Notes under the pieces: model-generated
Databases searched by the model: none
What the model was told of the DNA's origin: nothing
What the model saw: only the letters and a program-made list of their open reading frames with translations
Shown: positions 28,808 through 38,241 of the stretch, piece by piece
Position numbering within the stretch: position 1 is the stretch's first letter
Layout of the letters: every line of letters starts with the position of its first letter
NCBI GenBank assembly: GCA_029237775.1
Contig: JAQZBR010000004.1
Location: 372,001-436,000 of the forward strand
Length of the DNA stretch: 64,000 bases
Direction: 5' to 3'
DNA from: Bacteroidota bacterium
GTDB lineage: Bacteria; Bacteroidota; Bacteroidia; 2-12-FULL-35-15
Program-made: the position numbers and the translations under genes

Positions 28808-29560
28808 ATGAATAAAATAGAATCGAGGAATGTTGATTTTTTCTATGGCTCTTCACAAGCTTTAAAGAACATCAATATTGCCATTAAGCCGAACACAGTA
28901 ACTGCCCTCATCGGGCCTTCAGGCTGCGGAAAATCTACCTACCTGCGTTTATTCAACCGCATGAATGACCTCATTGATAATACAAGGATTTCGGGAACCG
29001 TGATGATCGATGATCAGGATATTTATGCAAAGGGAGTGAATGTAGACAGTCTCAGAAAAAAGGTGGGTATGGTTTTTCAAAAGCCCAATCCATTTCCTAA
29101 AACAATTTTCGAAAATGTTGCGTATGGATTGAGAGTAAATGGGATAACGGATAAGAAATTTATAACGGAACGGGTGGAAACATCCATTAAACAAGTGGCG
29201 CTGTGGGACGAGGTAAAAGACAAATTAAAAAAATCGGCATTTGAATTATCCGGTGGGCAACAGCAGCGCTTATGCATTGCGCGTGCATTGGCAATTCAAC
29301 CTTCAATAATTCTGATGGATGAGCCCACTTCGGCCCTGGATCCTATCTCAACAGCCAAGATCGAAGCGCTGATCTATGAATTAAAAAAGGAATACACGAT
29401 TGTGATCGTAACACACAACATGCAGCAGGCGGGACGTGTCAGCGATACAACTGCGTTCTTTTATATGGGAGAATTGATTGAGTATGACAATACAAAAACT
29501 CTTTTCACGAATCCTAAAATAGAACGGACACAGAATTATATTACTGGCCGATTCGGATAA
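28808..29560 (+). CDS. pstB: Phosphate ABC transporter ATP-binding protein PstB
   Basis: A 250-residue ATPase energising PstCA. Walker A is GPSGCGKST (36-44), the ABC signature is LSGGQQQR, Walker B is [11 protein letters not shown], and the switch His is in [13 protein letters not shown]. The Q-loop segment reads [16 protein letters not shown], the standard PstB form. It starts 16 bases after pstA. Confidence 0.97.
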   Translation: MNKIESRNVDFFYGSSQALKNINIAIKPNTVTALIGPSGCGKSTYLRLFNRMNDLIDNTRISGTVMIDDQDIYAKGVNVDSLRKKVGMVFQKPNPFPKTIFENVAYGLRVNGITDKKFITERVETSIKQVALWDEVKDKLKKSAFELSGGQQQRLCIARALAIQPSIILMDEPTSALDPISTAKIEALIYELKKEYTIVIVTHNMQQAGRVSDTTAFFYMGELIEYDNTKTLFTNPKIERTQNYITGRFG

Positions 29561-29608
29561 AATCATTATTCTTAACAAGCACATCACTTCCATATTCAAA
29601 ATAACAAA

Positions 29609-30283
29609 ATGTCGCATTTAGATAACGAACTACAGCAATTAAAAGCAGAAACAATTAAAATGTGGACGCTTGTTAACCTTCAATTACAAAAGGGGAAAGA
29701 TTCATTGATCAATCTGGATAAAGATCTCGCAAGAGAAGTTATTCTCAGCGAGAGGCGCGTGAATGCATACGAACTTAAACTCGACCGCGATTGTGAAAAT
29801 ATTTTTGCATTATTCAACCCCGTGGCAGTCGATCTTCGTTGTGTATTGGCTGTTTTAAAGATCAACAATAATCTGGAACGCACAGGTGATATCGTTGAAG
29901 GTATTGCAAAGTTCGTGATCAATGTCGACAACACATTTGATAAGCATGTGCTTGAGATCACGCGTGTAGTTGAGATGTATGAGGCAGCCATCAAAATGAT
30001 GAATGACGTTCTTGATGCATTCGATAAAGAAGATACATCGCTTGCAAGAAAGGTTTTTCAACAGGATGAATTGCTCGATCATATTAATCTCAACGCAAAT
30101 GCTGCTATTGCAGAATATATAAGGAGCAATCAAAACAATATAGAACCTGCCCTGTATCTTTTATCAATTATCCGGAAACTCGAAAGGGTAGGCGATCAGG
30201 CTAAAAATATGGCCGAGGAGATCATTTTTTATATTGAAGCTAAGGTTTTGAAGCACCGATCCAAAATTGAAAAGCAAAAATAG
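29609..30283 (+). CDS. phoU: Phosphate signalling protein PhoU
   Basis: A 224-residue, all-helical protein with two PhoU three-helix repeats. The metal-binding motif lies in each half (ERTGDIVEGIAKF and ERVGDQAKNMAEE). PhoU links PstB and PhoR and keeps PhoR in its inactive state when phosphate is plentiful. It is the last gene of the pst operon, 48 bases after pstB. Confidence 0.95.
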   Translation: MSHLDNELQQLKAETIKMWTLVNLQLQKGKDSLINLDKDLAREVILSERRVNAYELKLDRDCENIFALFNPVAVDLRCVLAVLKINNNLERTGDIVEGIAKFVINVDNTFDKHVLEITRVVEMYEAAIKMMNDVLDAFDKEDTSLARKVFQQDELLDHINLNANAAIAEYIRSNQNNIEPALYLLSIIRKLERVGDQAKNMAEEIIFYIEAKVLKHRSKIEKQK

Positions 30284-30319
30284 ATAAACACCTAATACAC
30301 AATTAATTACAGCAATTCC

Positions 30320-30396
30320 TTAACATTCTCTTAACATTGGAATAATGGAATGTTAACATCCGCGAAGAATATTGGTCATTTGTAGTTTTAACTTTG
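30320..30396 (+). promoter_or_regulatory. Pho-type box and minus-7 element
   Basis: TTAAC at 30320, TTAAC at 30331, ATAAT at 30342 and TTAAC at 30353 lie on one 11-bp register. TAACTTTG at 30389-30396 is a full minus-7 element 31 bases after the last unit. It serves the PhoU-like gene and pit. Confidence 0.7.
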
Positions 30397-30438
30397 CAGG
30401 CAGATAATTTTACTGTTTGAATTTTAAAACCTAACCAA

Positions 30439-31083
30439 ATGAGTCTTAATATTTTTGCATACTTTACCCCAAAGGATAAAAAATTCTTTCCTCTCTTCGA
30501 AAAAGCCGCAGCCAATGTAACAGCCACTTCCAAGGTGCTTGTTGAACTGGTTAACACTACCAATTTTGACAAACGAAGAGAACTCTTCCGTGAAATCGAA
30601 AGACTGGAGCACGTTGGGGATAATATTACCCATGAAACCTTCAGTGAATTAAGCGCAAACTTTATTACACCTTTCGATCGTGAAGATATTCATAGCCTTG
30701 TCGCGTCAATAGATGATATCGTTGATTACATTCATGGAGCATCTAAAAGAATGGAATTATATAAAGTTGAACAAATGACCCCGGCCATCATCAAGATCTC
30801 AGAACTCATCCTGAAAGGAGCAGAAGAGTTGGAAATCGCGGTCTCAGAACTTAGAAATCTTAAAAATATTTCAAAGATCAAAGAAGCAACTGTAAGGATC
30901 AACAGTATAGAAAATCATGCAGATGATATTTTCGATATTGCAATTGCAAAATTATTTGAAGAGGAAAAAAATGCAGTAGAAGTAATTAAGATGAAGGATG
31001 TTCTTTCAATGCTTGAAACTGCAACTGATAAATGTGAGGATGCAGCTAACGTGATCAACACCATTCTGATCAAAAATGCATAA
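30439..31083 (+). CDS. PhoU-like DUF47 protein
   Basis: A 214-residue helical protein of the DUF47/TIGR00153 group, distantly related to PhoU, with the metal-binding ERLEHVGDNITHE and DDIVDYIHGASKR segments. Genes of this group usually sit next to pit phosphate transporters and are thought to modulate them; here pit starts 33 bases downstream. A Pho-type box precedes it, so expression on phosphate limitation is likely. Confidence 0.9.
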   Translation: MSLNIFAYFTPKDKKFFPLFEKAAANVTATSKVLVELVNTTNFDKRRELFREIERLEHVGDNITHETFSELSANFITPFDREDIHSLVASIDDIVDYIHGASKRMELYKVEQMTPAIIKISELILKGAEELEIAVSELRNLKNISKIKEATVRINSIENHADDIFDIAIAKLFEEEKNAVEVIKMKDVLSMLETATDKCEDAANVINTILIKNA

Positions 31084-31116
31084 TTCTTCAATTCCTTATT
31101 TTAAAAATTTGCATAA

Positions 31117-32775
31117 ATGACCAGCTTTCTAATTATTGTTATTATTCTTGCCCTGATCTTCGATTTCATTAATGGATTTCATGACGCGGCAAACTCCATT
31201 GCAACCATAGTTTCCACTAAGGTTCTTACACCTTTTCAGGCCGTTCTCTGGGCGGCTTTCTTTAATTGCGTTGCATTCATGATCTTTAAGGATCACGCTG
31301 TAGCGAATACGATCGGAAAAACGGTTTATTCTGATTTTATCACCATTCCCGTAATTTTTAGCGGACTCGTTGCCGCTATCATCTGGAATCTTTTAACATG
31401 GTGGTATGGTATCCCTTCTTCCTCATCACATACATTAATTGGAGGCTTTGCCGGATCAGCAGTTGCTTATGCATTTTTAAGCAAGGGAATGATGCCGATC
31501 AACGAGATCATTGACGGAAGTAAGATCGGAAAAACACTGCTCTTTATTTTAGTCGCACCGGTCCTTGGTATGTTCATTTCAATCATCTTCACCCTGATCT
31601 TCATTCAAAGAAACACATGGCTGAAGGTGGGGATCCTGGCCGGATCAGCTGTTGGATTATATTTTCTTTTTATCGGCTTCCAGGAAGATAAAATGAAGGA
31701 AAATATGGCGAAGTTCTTCAAGGTCGATAAATATTCAATCGAAGTGAATGTGAAGCATGATTCAACCAAGGTTGCAAAACTTGAAAAAGCAATTGCCAGT
31801 GCCGAAGCATGTGACCCTTATCTGTCTGCTTATGAATTACACGGCTCTGATAGAGTTGTAGATAATATCTTCCAAAATGTTGACCTGCGCGATATCACAA
31901 TTTCCAGACTGGGCGATAAACTGAATACATTTTACAAGATCGATCAGCTAAAGAACCGATCAAAACTTGATCCTTCTGTACGGGATGAATATGAGGCAAC
32001 CAAAATAATAGTTGACAGCCTGAAACCTATTACAAAGAAATATTTTGAGTTAGGACCGGAAGGCATGGTTGCTGCCATGAATGCAAAATACCCGATCAGT
32101 CCTGACAAAGCAAATGAGTTTTCAAAGGCAATGAAGATCGATATTCGCGCTGATCTTAAAAAAGAGATCGTGAAAGCCGATAACATGATCCTGCGCTGCT
32201 GTCTTGTAGGCGCACTGCTTATCTTCTGTTTCATGTTCATTTATAACGAAAAGATCAAAGAACCTACAGCCAAACGAGTATCGCACATGTTCAAACGGGC
32301 GCAGCTTCTTTCCTCTGCTGCGTTCAGTATCGGACACGGAGGTAATGATGCCCAGAAAGTAATGGGTATCATTGCAGCGGCCCTTGTGGCTAATGGGAAC
32401 ATTGTTGACATTAAGTCGATGCCTGATTGGGTACCTATCTCTTGTTATTTAGCAATCGGGATCGGAACGCTTAGCGGAGGATGGAAAATTGTGAAAACGA
32501 TGGGTACCAAAATTACGAAAGTTACACCGCTCGAAGGCGTGTGTGCTGAGACTGCCGGAGCAACCACTTTATTTCTCACTGAACAAATGGGAATCCCTGT
32601 TTCCACAACGCATACCATTACAGGTGCGATCATTGGTGTAGGAGCTACAAAAAGCTTAAGCGCTGTAAAATGGGGTGTTACCGTAAGCTTGTTATGGGCC
32701 TGGATCCTGACTATCCCCATAAGTGCTATCCTGGGTGCTCTCACCTATTTTATCTGCTCACTATTCGGAGGATAA
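31117..32775 (+). CDS. pit: Inorganic phosphate transporter, PiT family
   Basis: A 552-residue low-affinity phosphate transporter. The two PiT signature repeats are FDFINGFHDAANSIATIV (about 10-27) and SIGHGGNDAQKVMGI (about 405-420), each followed by a GIPSSSSHTLIGG or GIPVSTTHTITGA motif. A soluble insert of about 160 residues, charged and helical (about 195-365), separates the halves and is longer than in E. coli PitA. It shares a transcript with the DUF47 gene. A Pho box on a Pit operon is unlike E. coli pitA, which is not PhoB-activated. Confidence 0.93.
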   Translation: MTSFLIIVIILALIFDFINGFHDAANSIATIVSTKVLTPFQAVLWAAFFNCVAFMIFKDHAVANTIGKTVYSDFITIPVIFSGLVAAIIWNLLTWWYGIPSSSSHTLIGGFAGSAVAYAFLSKGMMPINEIIDGSKIGKTLLFILVAPVLGMFISIIFTLIFIQRNTWLKVGILAGSAVGLYFLFIGFQEDKMKENMAKFFKVDKYSIEVNVKHDSTKVAKLEKAIASAEACDPYLSAYELHGSDRVVDNIFQNVDLRDITISRLGDKLNTFYKIDQLKNRSKLDPSVRDEYEATKIIVDSLKPITKKYFELGPEGMVAAMNAKYPISPDKANEFSKAMKIDIRADLKKEIVKADNMILRCCLVGALLIFCFMFIYNEKIKEPTAKRVSHMFKRAQLLSSAAFSIGHGGNDAQKVMGIIAAALVANGNIVDIKSMPDWVPISCYLAIGIGTLSGGWKIVKTMGTKITKVTPLEGVCAETAGATTLFLTEQMGIPVSTTHTITGAIIGVGATKSLSAVKWGVTVSLLWAWILTIPISAILGALTYFICSLFGG

Positions 32776-32797
32776 AAAACCGAATTACAAATAAAAA

Positions 32798-32825
32798 AAG
32801 GAAGGCTGTGACGGCCTTCCTTTTT
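32798..32825. terminator. Bidirectional terminator
   Basis: A perfect 9-bp stem, AAGGAAGGC with GCCTTCCTT, flanked by A and T runs. It separates the convergent pit gene and the lipoprotein gene. Confidence 0.88.
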
Positions 32826-32847
32826 CATTTTTACTCTAATCCGGAAA

Positions 32848-33339
32848 TTATGGTGTGATAACATTTGAAGTAACCACATTGCTGATATGTCCTGCACGGT
32901 CACGCAAAGTGATCTCAAATTTAACTGCTGTATGCAATGGGTGAATAATAGGGTGTGAAGTCAATCTTGCTTTTATCTCACCTTCAAGAGCTTTATATTG
33001 CCCTGCAGGGGTTATATCCCTAACCCGATAACTATAAAACAAAGTATCCATCACAGCCGTAGAATCAATTGCATCAAAAGGATGAAAATTTCCGTCTGCA
33101 CCGCGGTATAAATATTTTAACCTGAAATCATCATCACTCGCTGTATCACCTTCCTGTAAACCGATGTCACCATCACCATCTTTAAAAGAGATTACACAGT
33201 CGGCCGAATCTGTACCATACTTGGTGTAACGCATAAATTCAATTTCCGGCTCGGGCGGAAAGCTTTTCTCTTTCACGCAGGAGCTGATGAGAACTGCTGC
33301 AAAAACAAAGGGAAACGATATATATTTTAAAAGCTTCAT
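32848..33339 (-). CDS. Hypothetical lipoprotein
   Basis: A 163-residue protein with a lipoprotein signal (FAAVLISSC, Cys at about 21). The body contains VISFKDGDGDIGLQEGD, a DGDGDIG block seen in Bacteroidota lipoproteins that may bind calcium, and predicted beta strands. It is probably anchored in the outer membrane facing the periplasm or surface. No function can be assigned. Confidence 0.8.
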   Translation of the reverse strand: MKLLKYISFPFVFAAVLISSCVKEKSFPPEPEIEFMRYTKYGTDSADCVISFKDGDGDIGLQEGDTASDDDFRLKYLYRGADGNFHPFDAIDSTAVMDTLFYSYRVRDITPAGQYKALEGEIKARLTSHPIIHPLHTAVKFEITLRDRAGHISNVVTSNVITP

Positions 33340-33376
33340 GTCGAAATCAATCTAATCATAAAATTAATAATTATTT

Positions 33377-34441
33377 TTGGGCAAAGCAATAGAAAACGCC
33401 TTCAGTATTGAATTTATTGCCTTAAAAAAGCCTTTGAAACCAACTCCTGCCGACATTTTCACTATTCAGGATCCGACATCCTTCAATGAGGTTGCCATGG
33501 CTATTTTCCGGTATCAATCGGCTGAAAATCCCGTCTATAAAAAATATATTGAAACACTTGGGCTTAAAAGCACAGAGATAACCTCACTGAAACAGGTCCC
33601 ATTCTTGCCGGTTGAATTCTTTAAAAATTTTGAGGTCTTGAGCGGTCCTCAATCAACGGATGCAGTAACCTTTACAAGCAGCGGCACTACAGGCATGTCG
33701 GTCAGCAAGCATACTGTCAGCGATATTTCGATTTACGAAACCAGCTTCAGGAAAGGATTTGAGCTTTTCTATGGTAAGATAAAGGATTACGCAATATTTG
33801 CACTTCTTCCCTCCTATCTTGAACGGGAAGGTTCATCACTGATTTATATGATGAATGATCTCATCCGGTTATCCGAAAATGGACATAGCAAATTTTATCT
33901 CGATCATACGGAGGAAATGCTCGGATGGCTTAGTATGCGTGAAGAATTCCTTAAAAAGCCTGAAAACAAAGGAAAAAAAAACCTCCTTATTGGAGTAACC
34001 TATGCTTTGCTTGATCTTATCGAACACCAGAATTTAAAACTGGAATCCACCATTGTGATGGAAACCGGAGGTATGAAAGGTAAAAGAAAGGAGATGATCC
34101 GCGAAGAGTTGCACGATGTATTATGTAAAGGTTTCGGTGTTGATGTTATTCATAGTGAATACGGGATGACCGAACTTTTATCACAAGCCTATTCTAAGGG
34201 CGATGGTATTTTTAATTGTCCACCCTGGATGCAAATTCTGATACGCGATACAAATGATCCATTCTCATATCTTGAATATGGAAGGTCAGGCGGAATAAAC
34301 ATCATTGATCTTGCAAACATCAATTCATGCTCATTTATCTCAACGCATGACCTCGGAAAAAAATTCAGTGATGGATCATTTGAAGTGCTCGGAAGATTTG
34401 ACAACAGTGACATACGCGGCTGCAACCTATTAGTTCAGTAG
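33377..34441 (+). CDS. LuxE/PaaK-type acyl-protein synthetase-like enzyme
   Basis: About 354 residues of the adenylate-forming superfamily, LuxE branch: FRYQSAENPVYKKYIE near residue 45, PFLPVEFFK near 75, TFTSSGTTGMS near 98 (phosphate-binding loop), HSEYGMTELLSQAY near 260 and a GRSGGINIIDLANI to HDLGK segment near 302-324. LuxE activates fatty acids for acyl reduction in luminous bacteria, but no luxC or luxD partner is present, so the acyl substrate is unknown. No in-frame ATG exists at the N terminus. TTG 33377 or TTG 33434 is the likely start; the second is favoured if the minus-7-like TATTTTTG at 33372-33379 is the promoter. Confidence 0.78.
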   Translation: MGKAIENAFSIEFIALKKPLKPTPADIFTIQDPTSFNEVAMAIFRYQSAENPVYKKYIETLGLKSTEITSLKQVPFLPVEFFKNFEVLSGPQSTDAVTFTSSGTTGMSVSKHTVSDISIYETSFRKGFELFYGKIKDYAIFALLPSYLEREGSSLIYMMNDLIRLSENGHSKFYLDHTEEMLGWLSMREEFLKKPENKGKKNLLIGVTYALLDLIEHQNLKLESTIVMETGGMKGKRKEMIREELHDVLCKGFGVDVIHSEYGMTELLSQAYSKGDGIFNCPPWMQILIRDTNDPFSYLEYGRSGGINIIDLANINSCSFISTHDLGKKFSDGSFEVLGRFDNSDIRGCNLLVQ

Positions 34442-34602
34442 GTTGGACATTTCCCTGAAATCATTCATACAATAAAAAAATACTCCTTCCGTTAGACAAT
34501 TTCAAACGCCACATCCCCATGGTTTAATTTACTTTTTCATTATGTAATGTTGTTTTCAGTCCACTGAAAAAATTGCGAGAAGTAAAATCTAAACCACGGC
34601 AC

Positions 34603-35376
34603 ATGAACTACAAAAAGATCTACACCCCGGCATTTCTAAGTTGCGCTATCAGTTTTCTTTGCAGCTATGACCAACCAAAACAAAAAAACAAAGAATCTCA
34701 TAAAGACAAAGCCAATGATGTTTACGATGTGATCATTGTGCCCGGTGCTCCATACCTTGATCCTTCCATGAAATTGGTTCTTAAATCCCGCATTCTGTGG
34801 GCAAAATATCTTTATGACCACAAGCTGGCAAAGAATATAATTTTTTCAGGATCCTCAGTTTACAGCCCTTATGTAGAAGGTAAGATAATGCGGATCTATG
34901 CTGATTCGTTGAACATACCATCGGAACACACTTTCTCCGAAACGAAGGCACAACACAGCACGGAGAATATCTTTTACTCGGTGGAAATGGCGAGGAAACT
35001 TGGTTTTAAAAGGATCGCGGTCGCCACTGATCATTATCAAATGGTGATCCTGAACTATTACATCAAAAAGAACTTTCCTGATGTAACCATTCTTCCGATC
35101 GATTATAAAAAAATTGACCTGATCAATGCCGCATGGCCTGAGATAGATGAAACTCCGGCTTATGTAGAAGATTTCGTTTCGCTCATAAAGAGGGAAAGCA
35201 GATCAGAGCGTTTCAAAGGCACGTTAGGGAAGAATGTTTCATTTACCCAAAATGATTCCACCTATGAGAACAGCAGATCACCGCTGGTGGGAGGTTTAAT
35301 AAGAATGGTGAAGCCGATCATGTCAACTTCACCATTTTTAGCTGTGATCTATAAAACTGCTACTAAAGAGCCTTGA
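34603..35376 (+). CDS. YdcF-like DUF218 protein
   Basis: A 257-residue protein with an N-terminal hydrophobic segment (about 8-22, followed by Cys, so possibly a lipoprotein). A DUF218 domain follows (about 48-190): [40 protein letters not shown] and [14 protein letters not shown]218 proteins (SanA, YdcF) are envelope proteins of uncertain biochemistry; YdcF binds SAM in vitro. The C-terminal 60 residues are extra. ATG 34603 gives a normal signal sequence. The 161-base gap before it holds nothing clear. The end overlaps convergent tyrS by 14 bases. Confidence 0.8.
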   Translation: MNYKKIYTPAFLSCAISFLCSYDQPKQKNKESHKDKANDVYDVIIVPGAPYLDPSMKLVLKSRILWAKYLYDHKLAKNIIFSGSSVYSPYVEGKIMRIYADSLNIPSEHTFSETKAQHSTENIFYSVEMARKLGFKRIAVATDHYQMVILNYYIKKNFPDVTILPIDYKKIDLINAAWPEIDETPAYVEDFVSLIKRESRSERFKGTLGKNVSFTQNDSTYENSRSPLVGGLIRMVKPIMSTSPFLAVIYKTATKEP

Positions 35377-36643
35377 TAACAAAATAATTTTTCTTGCCTT
35401 TCTGTACGAGAATGTATTTGTTATTGATCAGTGAGCTTCCGTCAATCTTCATTTCAGGATCTTCTATCTTGGCTTTGTTCAAAGAAACTCCACCACCCGC
35501 AATCATTTTACGCGCTTCACCTTTAGAAGGAAAGATCTGTGTTTTTTCTGCTAGTAGCTCGATCACATTTATTCCATTGTCGGCATCCGAATGTGAAATA
35601 TCAAACTGAGGAACACCATCAAAAATATCTATGAATAGGCCTTCTTCAAGCCTGGCAAGATCTTCCAGTGAACCTTTGAAAAGTATTTCGGAAGCTTCAA
35701 CAGCGGAATTATAATCCTGCTCGGAGTGCACGCGAATAGTGATATCTTTTGCAAGCGCCTTTTGAAGCACACGTAAATGTTTGGCTTTTTCATGTTCCGC
35801 CTCCAACACTTCAATCTCTTCTTTATTCATAAGCGTAAAAATTCTTATGAACGTCTTGGCATCCTCATCACTCGCATTTAACCAAAACTGATAGAATTTA
35901 TATGGAGATGTTTTCGATCTATCGAGCCACACATTTCCACTTTCGGTTTTACCGAATTTAGTTCCATCGGCTTTTTTTATCAATGGTGTGGTAATAGCAA
36001 AAGCTTCTCCTGCTCCTTTTCTCCTGATGAGCTCAGTGCCCGTTACAATATTCCCCCATTGATCCGAGCCTCCCATCTGAAGCTTGATTCCGCGATTTTT
36101 CCATAGGTAATAAAAGTCATAACCCTGAACCAGCTGATAGCTGAATTCTGTGAAGCTCATTCCGTTTTCTAATCTGTTCTTCACCGAGTCTTTAGCCATC
36201 ATATAATTCACGCTGATGTGCTTCCCAACGTCACGAATGAATTCGAGAAATGAAAATCCTTTGAACCAGTCGTAATTATTCACGATCTCAGCCGAGTTAT
36301 CTCCGCAATTAAAATCCAGGAATTTCTCAAGCTGTTTTCGCTGACTGTTTAAATTATGATTCAAAGTAGTTTCATCAAGAAGATTTCTTTCTGCGGATTT
36401 TCCGGATGGATCACCAACCATTCCGGTTGCTCCACCAACTAAAGCGACAGGTTTGTGACCTGCGCGCTGAAAATGAAGAAGCGTCATGATCTGCACCATA
36501 TTCCCTACGCCTAACGAATCGGAAGTCGGATCAAAACCGATGTAACCGGTTACCATTTCTTTATTCAGTAATTCCTCGGTACCCGGCATAATATCATGCA
36601 GCATACCTCTCCATTTTAATTCTTCAGCAAAATTCGTTTTCAT
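35363..36643 (-). CDS. tyrS: Tyrosyl-tRNA synthetase with altered HIGH motif
   Basis: A 426-residue class Ic synthetase that charges tRNA-Tyr. Tyrosine-binding residues are in [10 protein letters not shown] and YDFYYLWKN, with [11 protein letters not shown] and the KMSKS-equivalent KFGKT present. A C-terminal S4 RNA-binding domain (about 350-420; [17 protein letters not shown]) is present. The HIGH signature after FDPTSDSL reads GVGN, so both histidines are missing. All other motifs and the full length argue for a working housekeeping gene. ATG 36643 is used; a TTG two codons upstream is less likely. Confidence 0.95.
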   Translation of the reverse strand: MKTNFAEELKWRGMLHDIMPGTEELLNKEMVTGYIGFDPTSDSLGVGNMVQIMTLLHFQRAGHKPVALVGGATGMVGDPSGKSAERNLLDETTLNHNLNSQRKQLEKFLDFNCGDNSAEIVNNYDWFKGFSFLEFIRDVGKHISVNYMMAKDSVKNRLENGMSFTEFSYQLVQGYDFYYLWKNRGIKLQMGGSDQWGNIVTGTELIRRKGAGEAFAITTPLIKKADGTKFGKTESGNVWLDRSKTSPYKFYQFWLNASDEDAKTFIRIFTLMNKEEIEVLEAEHEKAKHLRVLQKALAKDITIRVHSEQDYNSAVEASEILFKGSLEDLARLEEGLFIDIFDGVPQFDISHSDADNGINVIELLAEKTQIFPSKGEARKMIAGGGVSLNKAKIEDPEMKIDGSSLINNKYILVQKGKKNYFVIKAL

Positions 36644-36794
36644 TATCAATTTCTTTGCGGCAAAGATAATTATTTTAACCTAACAGAATTGAGGAAGAGC
36701 CACCGGTGAAAGCATATCAAGATCCTGCAAACACCGCTTTTAATCTGACATGATTGACAAATAAATGAGTAAATTCGTTCTCCAAAAATACCGG

Positions 36795-37820
36795 ATGATT
36801 TTAGTTACAGGCGGAACAGGTTTAGTCGGAACTCATTTGCTATATGACCTATGCAAATCGGGTGAAAAAGTGCGTGTTCTCAAACGAAATAACAGTAACG
36901 TTTCTAACGTAAAAAAGGTTTTCTCTTATTATACTTCCGAACCTGAAAAGCTCCTAAGCAATATAGAATGGTATGATGCAGATCTGCTGGATATCTATTC
37001 TTTGCTGGAAGCGATGGAAGGAATTGATAAAATTTATCACTGTGCTGCAATGGTTTCTTTTGAGTCCGCACATCAGACTGAAATGATGCGAACCAATATA
37101 GAAGGGACCGCCAACATGGTGAATGCGGCTCTTGAAAAAGGGATAAAGAAGTTCTGTCACGTAAGCTCCATCGCTACACTTGGCAGGGCGGAACACGGAG
37201 GCTTAACAGATGAAAGTACTTTATGGAAGTCCTCTCCCGAGAATTCAAATTACTCGATAAGTAAGTATGGAGCAGAACGAGAGGTGTGGCGCGCCTCAGA
37301 AGAAGGGCTGAATGTTGTAATTGTTAATCCTTCATTGATTGTCGGCCCCGGAAACTGGCAGCAGAGTAGCTCCAATATGTTCAGCAAGGCATACAAGGGA
37401 ATTTTGTTTTACAGTTCCGGATTAAACGGCTTTGTTGACGTAAGAGACGTTTCGACTCTGATGATCCGTCTGATGAACAGCAATATTGTTAATCAGCGAT
37501 TTATAATCAATGCTGAAAATGCTTCTTTTAAACATTTCTTTGAGCTGATCCATTCCGGATTTTCAAAGTCGCATCCTTCTGTTAAAGCAGGCAAGTTCCT
37601 TAGTGGTTTCGCATGGAGAATGGAGAAATTAAGAAGCATTCTTAGCGGATCAACTCCACTGATCACGAAAGAAACGGCAAGATCAGCTCACCGGATAAGC
37701 AGATTTTCAAATAAAAAGATCGGAACTACTTTTCCTGATTTTAAATTTATCGCACTTGATAAATCAATTAAAGATACCTGTGAACTCTACCTTAAAGATG
37801 TTAAGGTGGGAAAGATTTAA
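36795..37820 (+). CDS. NAD-dependent epimerase/dehydratase family protein
   Basis: A 341-residue extended SDR. The nucleotide-binding motif is VTGGTGLVG at residues 4-12, then DLLD, a CAAMVSF segment, catalytic Ser-Tyr-Lys in VSSIATLG and YSISKYGAERE, and NPSLIVGPG. The substrate is probably a nucleotide sugar or a steroid/flavonoid-like ketone, but that cannot be resolved. Start 36795 puts MILVTGG at the N terminus as in relatives; ATG 36765, ten codons upstream, remains possible. It is convergent with the DUF4296 gene, 3 bases apart. Confidence 0.85.
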   Translation: MILVTGGTGLVGTHLLYDLCKSGEKVRVLKRNNSNVSNVKKVFSYYTSEPEKLLSNIEWYDADLLDIYSLLEAMEGIDKIYHCAAMVSFESAHQTEMMRTNIEGTANMVNAALEKGIKKFCHVSSIATLGRAEHGGLTDESTLWKSSPENSNYSISKYGAEREVWRASEEGLNVVIVNPSLIVGPGNWQQSSSNMFSKAYKGILFYSSGLNGFVDVRDVSTLMIRLMNSNIVNQRFIINAENASFKHFFELIHSGFSKSHPSVKAGKFLSGFAWRMEKLRSILSGSTPLITKETARSAHRISRFSNKKIGTTFPDFKFIALDKSIKDTCELYLKDVKVGKI

Positions 37821-37823
37821 ACC

Positions 37824-38174
37824 TTACTTCTCATTCATCACTTTCGCCTGGAGCTTACTGAGGTCATTCAGCACCAACTGGTAAACCTCATTCATCTTTT
37901 CAGGGTTTTCAGTGTAAAAACGATAGCTTTCTTCAAACTGCTCTTTGGTAATACCGTGCTTTGCGTAAATATTAATTTGTTGTGCCGACTTATCCGTTTT
38001 TGGATCAATGCTCTCAACATGTACGTTCATGCTCGCCTCTAGTATGCTAAGGTCAGTGAAGATCTGAGCCATTTTTTCTTCTTTCAGAATATCTTCAGGA
38101 ACAACGACCTCTTCCGGATCAGTACAGGAAAAAGTTAAAAAACACGATAATAAAAACAGAAGTTTTTTTTGCAT
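37824..38174 (-). CDS. DUF4296 lipoprotein
   Basis: A 116-residue lipoprotein: signal with LTFSC (Cys at about 17), then a DUF4296 domain with EEKMAQIFTDLSILEA, KHGITKEQFEESYRFY and ENPEKMNEVYQLVLNDL. This is a Bacteroidota-specific family of unknown function. ATG 38174 is chosen because the frame extends far upstream without a plausible signal and a minus-7 element (TAACTTTA) lies at 38207-38214. Confidence 0.85.
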   Translation of the reverse strand: MQKKLLFLLSCFLTFSCTDPEEVVVPEDILKEEKMAQIFTDLSILEASMNVHVESIDPKTDKSAQQINIYAKHGITKEQFEESYRFYTENPEKMNEVYQLVLNDLSKLQAKVMNEK

Positions 38175-38206
38175 CCTGATTGATTTTGCTTGCTTTTCGG
38201 GCTTGG

Positions 38207-38236
38207 TAAAGTTAACTAAAAATTTAGCTATTTTTG
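38207..38236. promoter_or_regulatory. Divergent promoter pair for DUF4296 and SDR genes
   Basis: TAACTTTA on the minus strand (38214-38207) serves the lipoprotein gene. TATTTTTG on the plus strand (38229-38236), a full minus-7 consensus, serves the SDR gene. The plus-strand element ends only 5 bases before the SDR ATG, which implies a leader of a few bases at most. Confidence 0.6.
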
Positions 38237-38241
38237 CAGCG

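Noticed and set aside
34553-34571. Hairpin TTTTCAG-TCCA-CTGAAAA before the DUF218 gene
   Set aside because: AT-rich 7-bp stem without a T run in either useful direction; not convincing as terminator or regulator.
36765-36794. ATG 36765 as start of the NAD-dependent epimerase gene
   Set aside because: It adds ten residues before the VTGGTG motif that relatives lack; kept only as an alternative.
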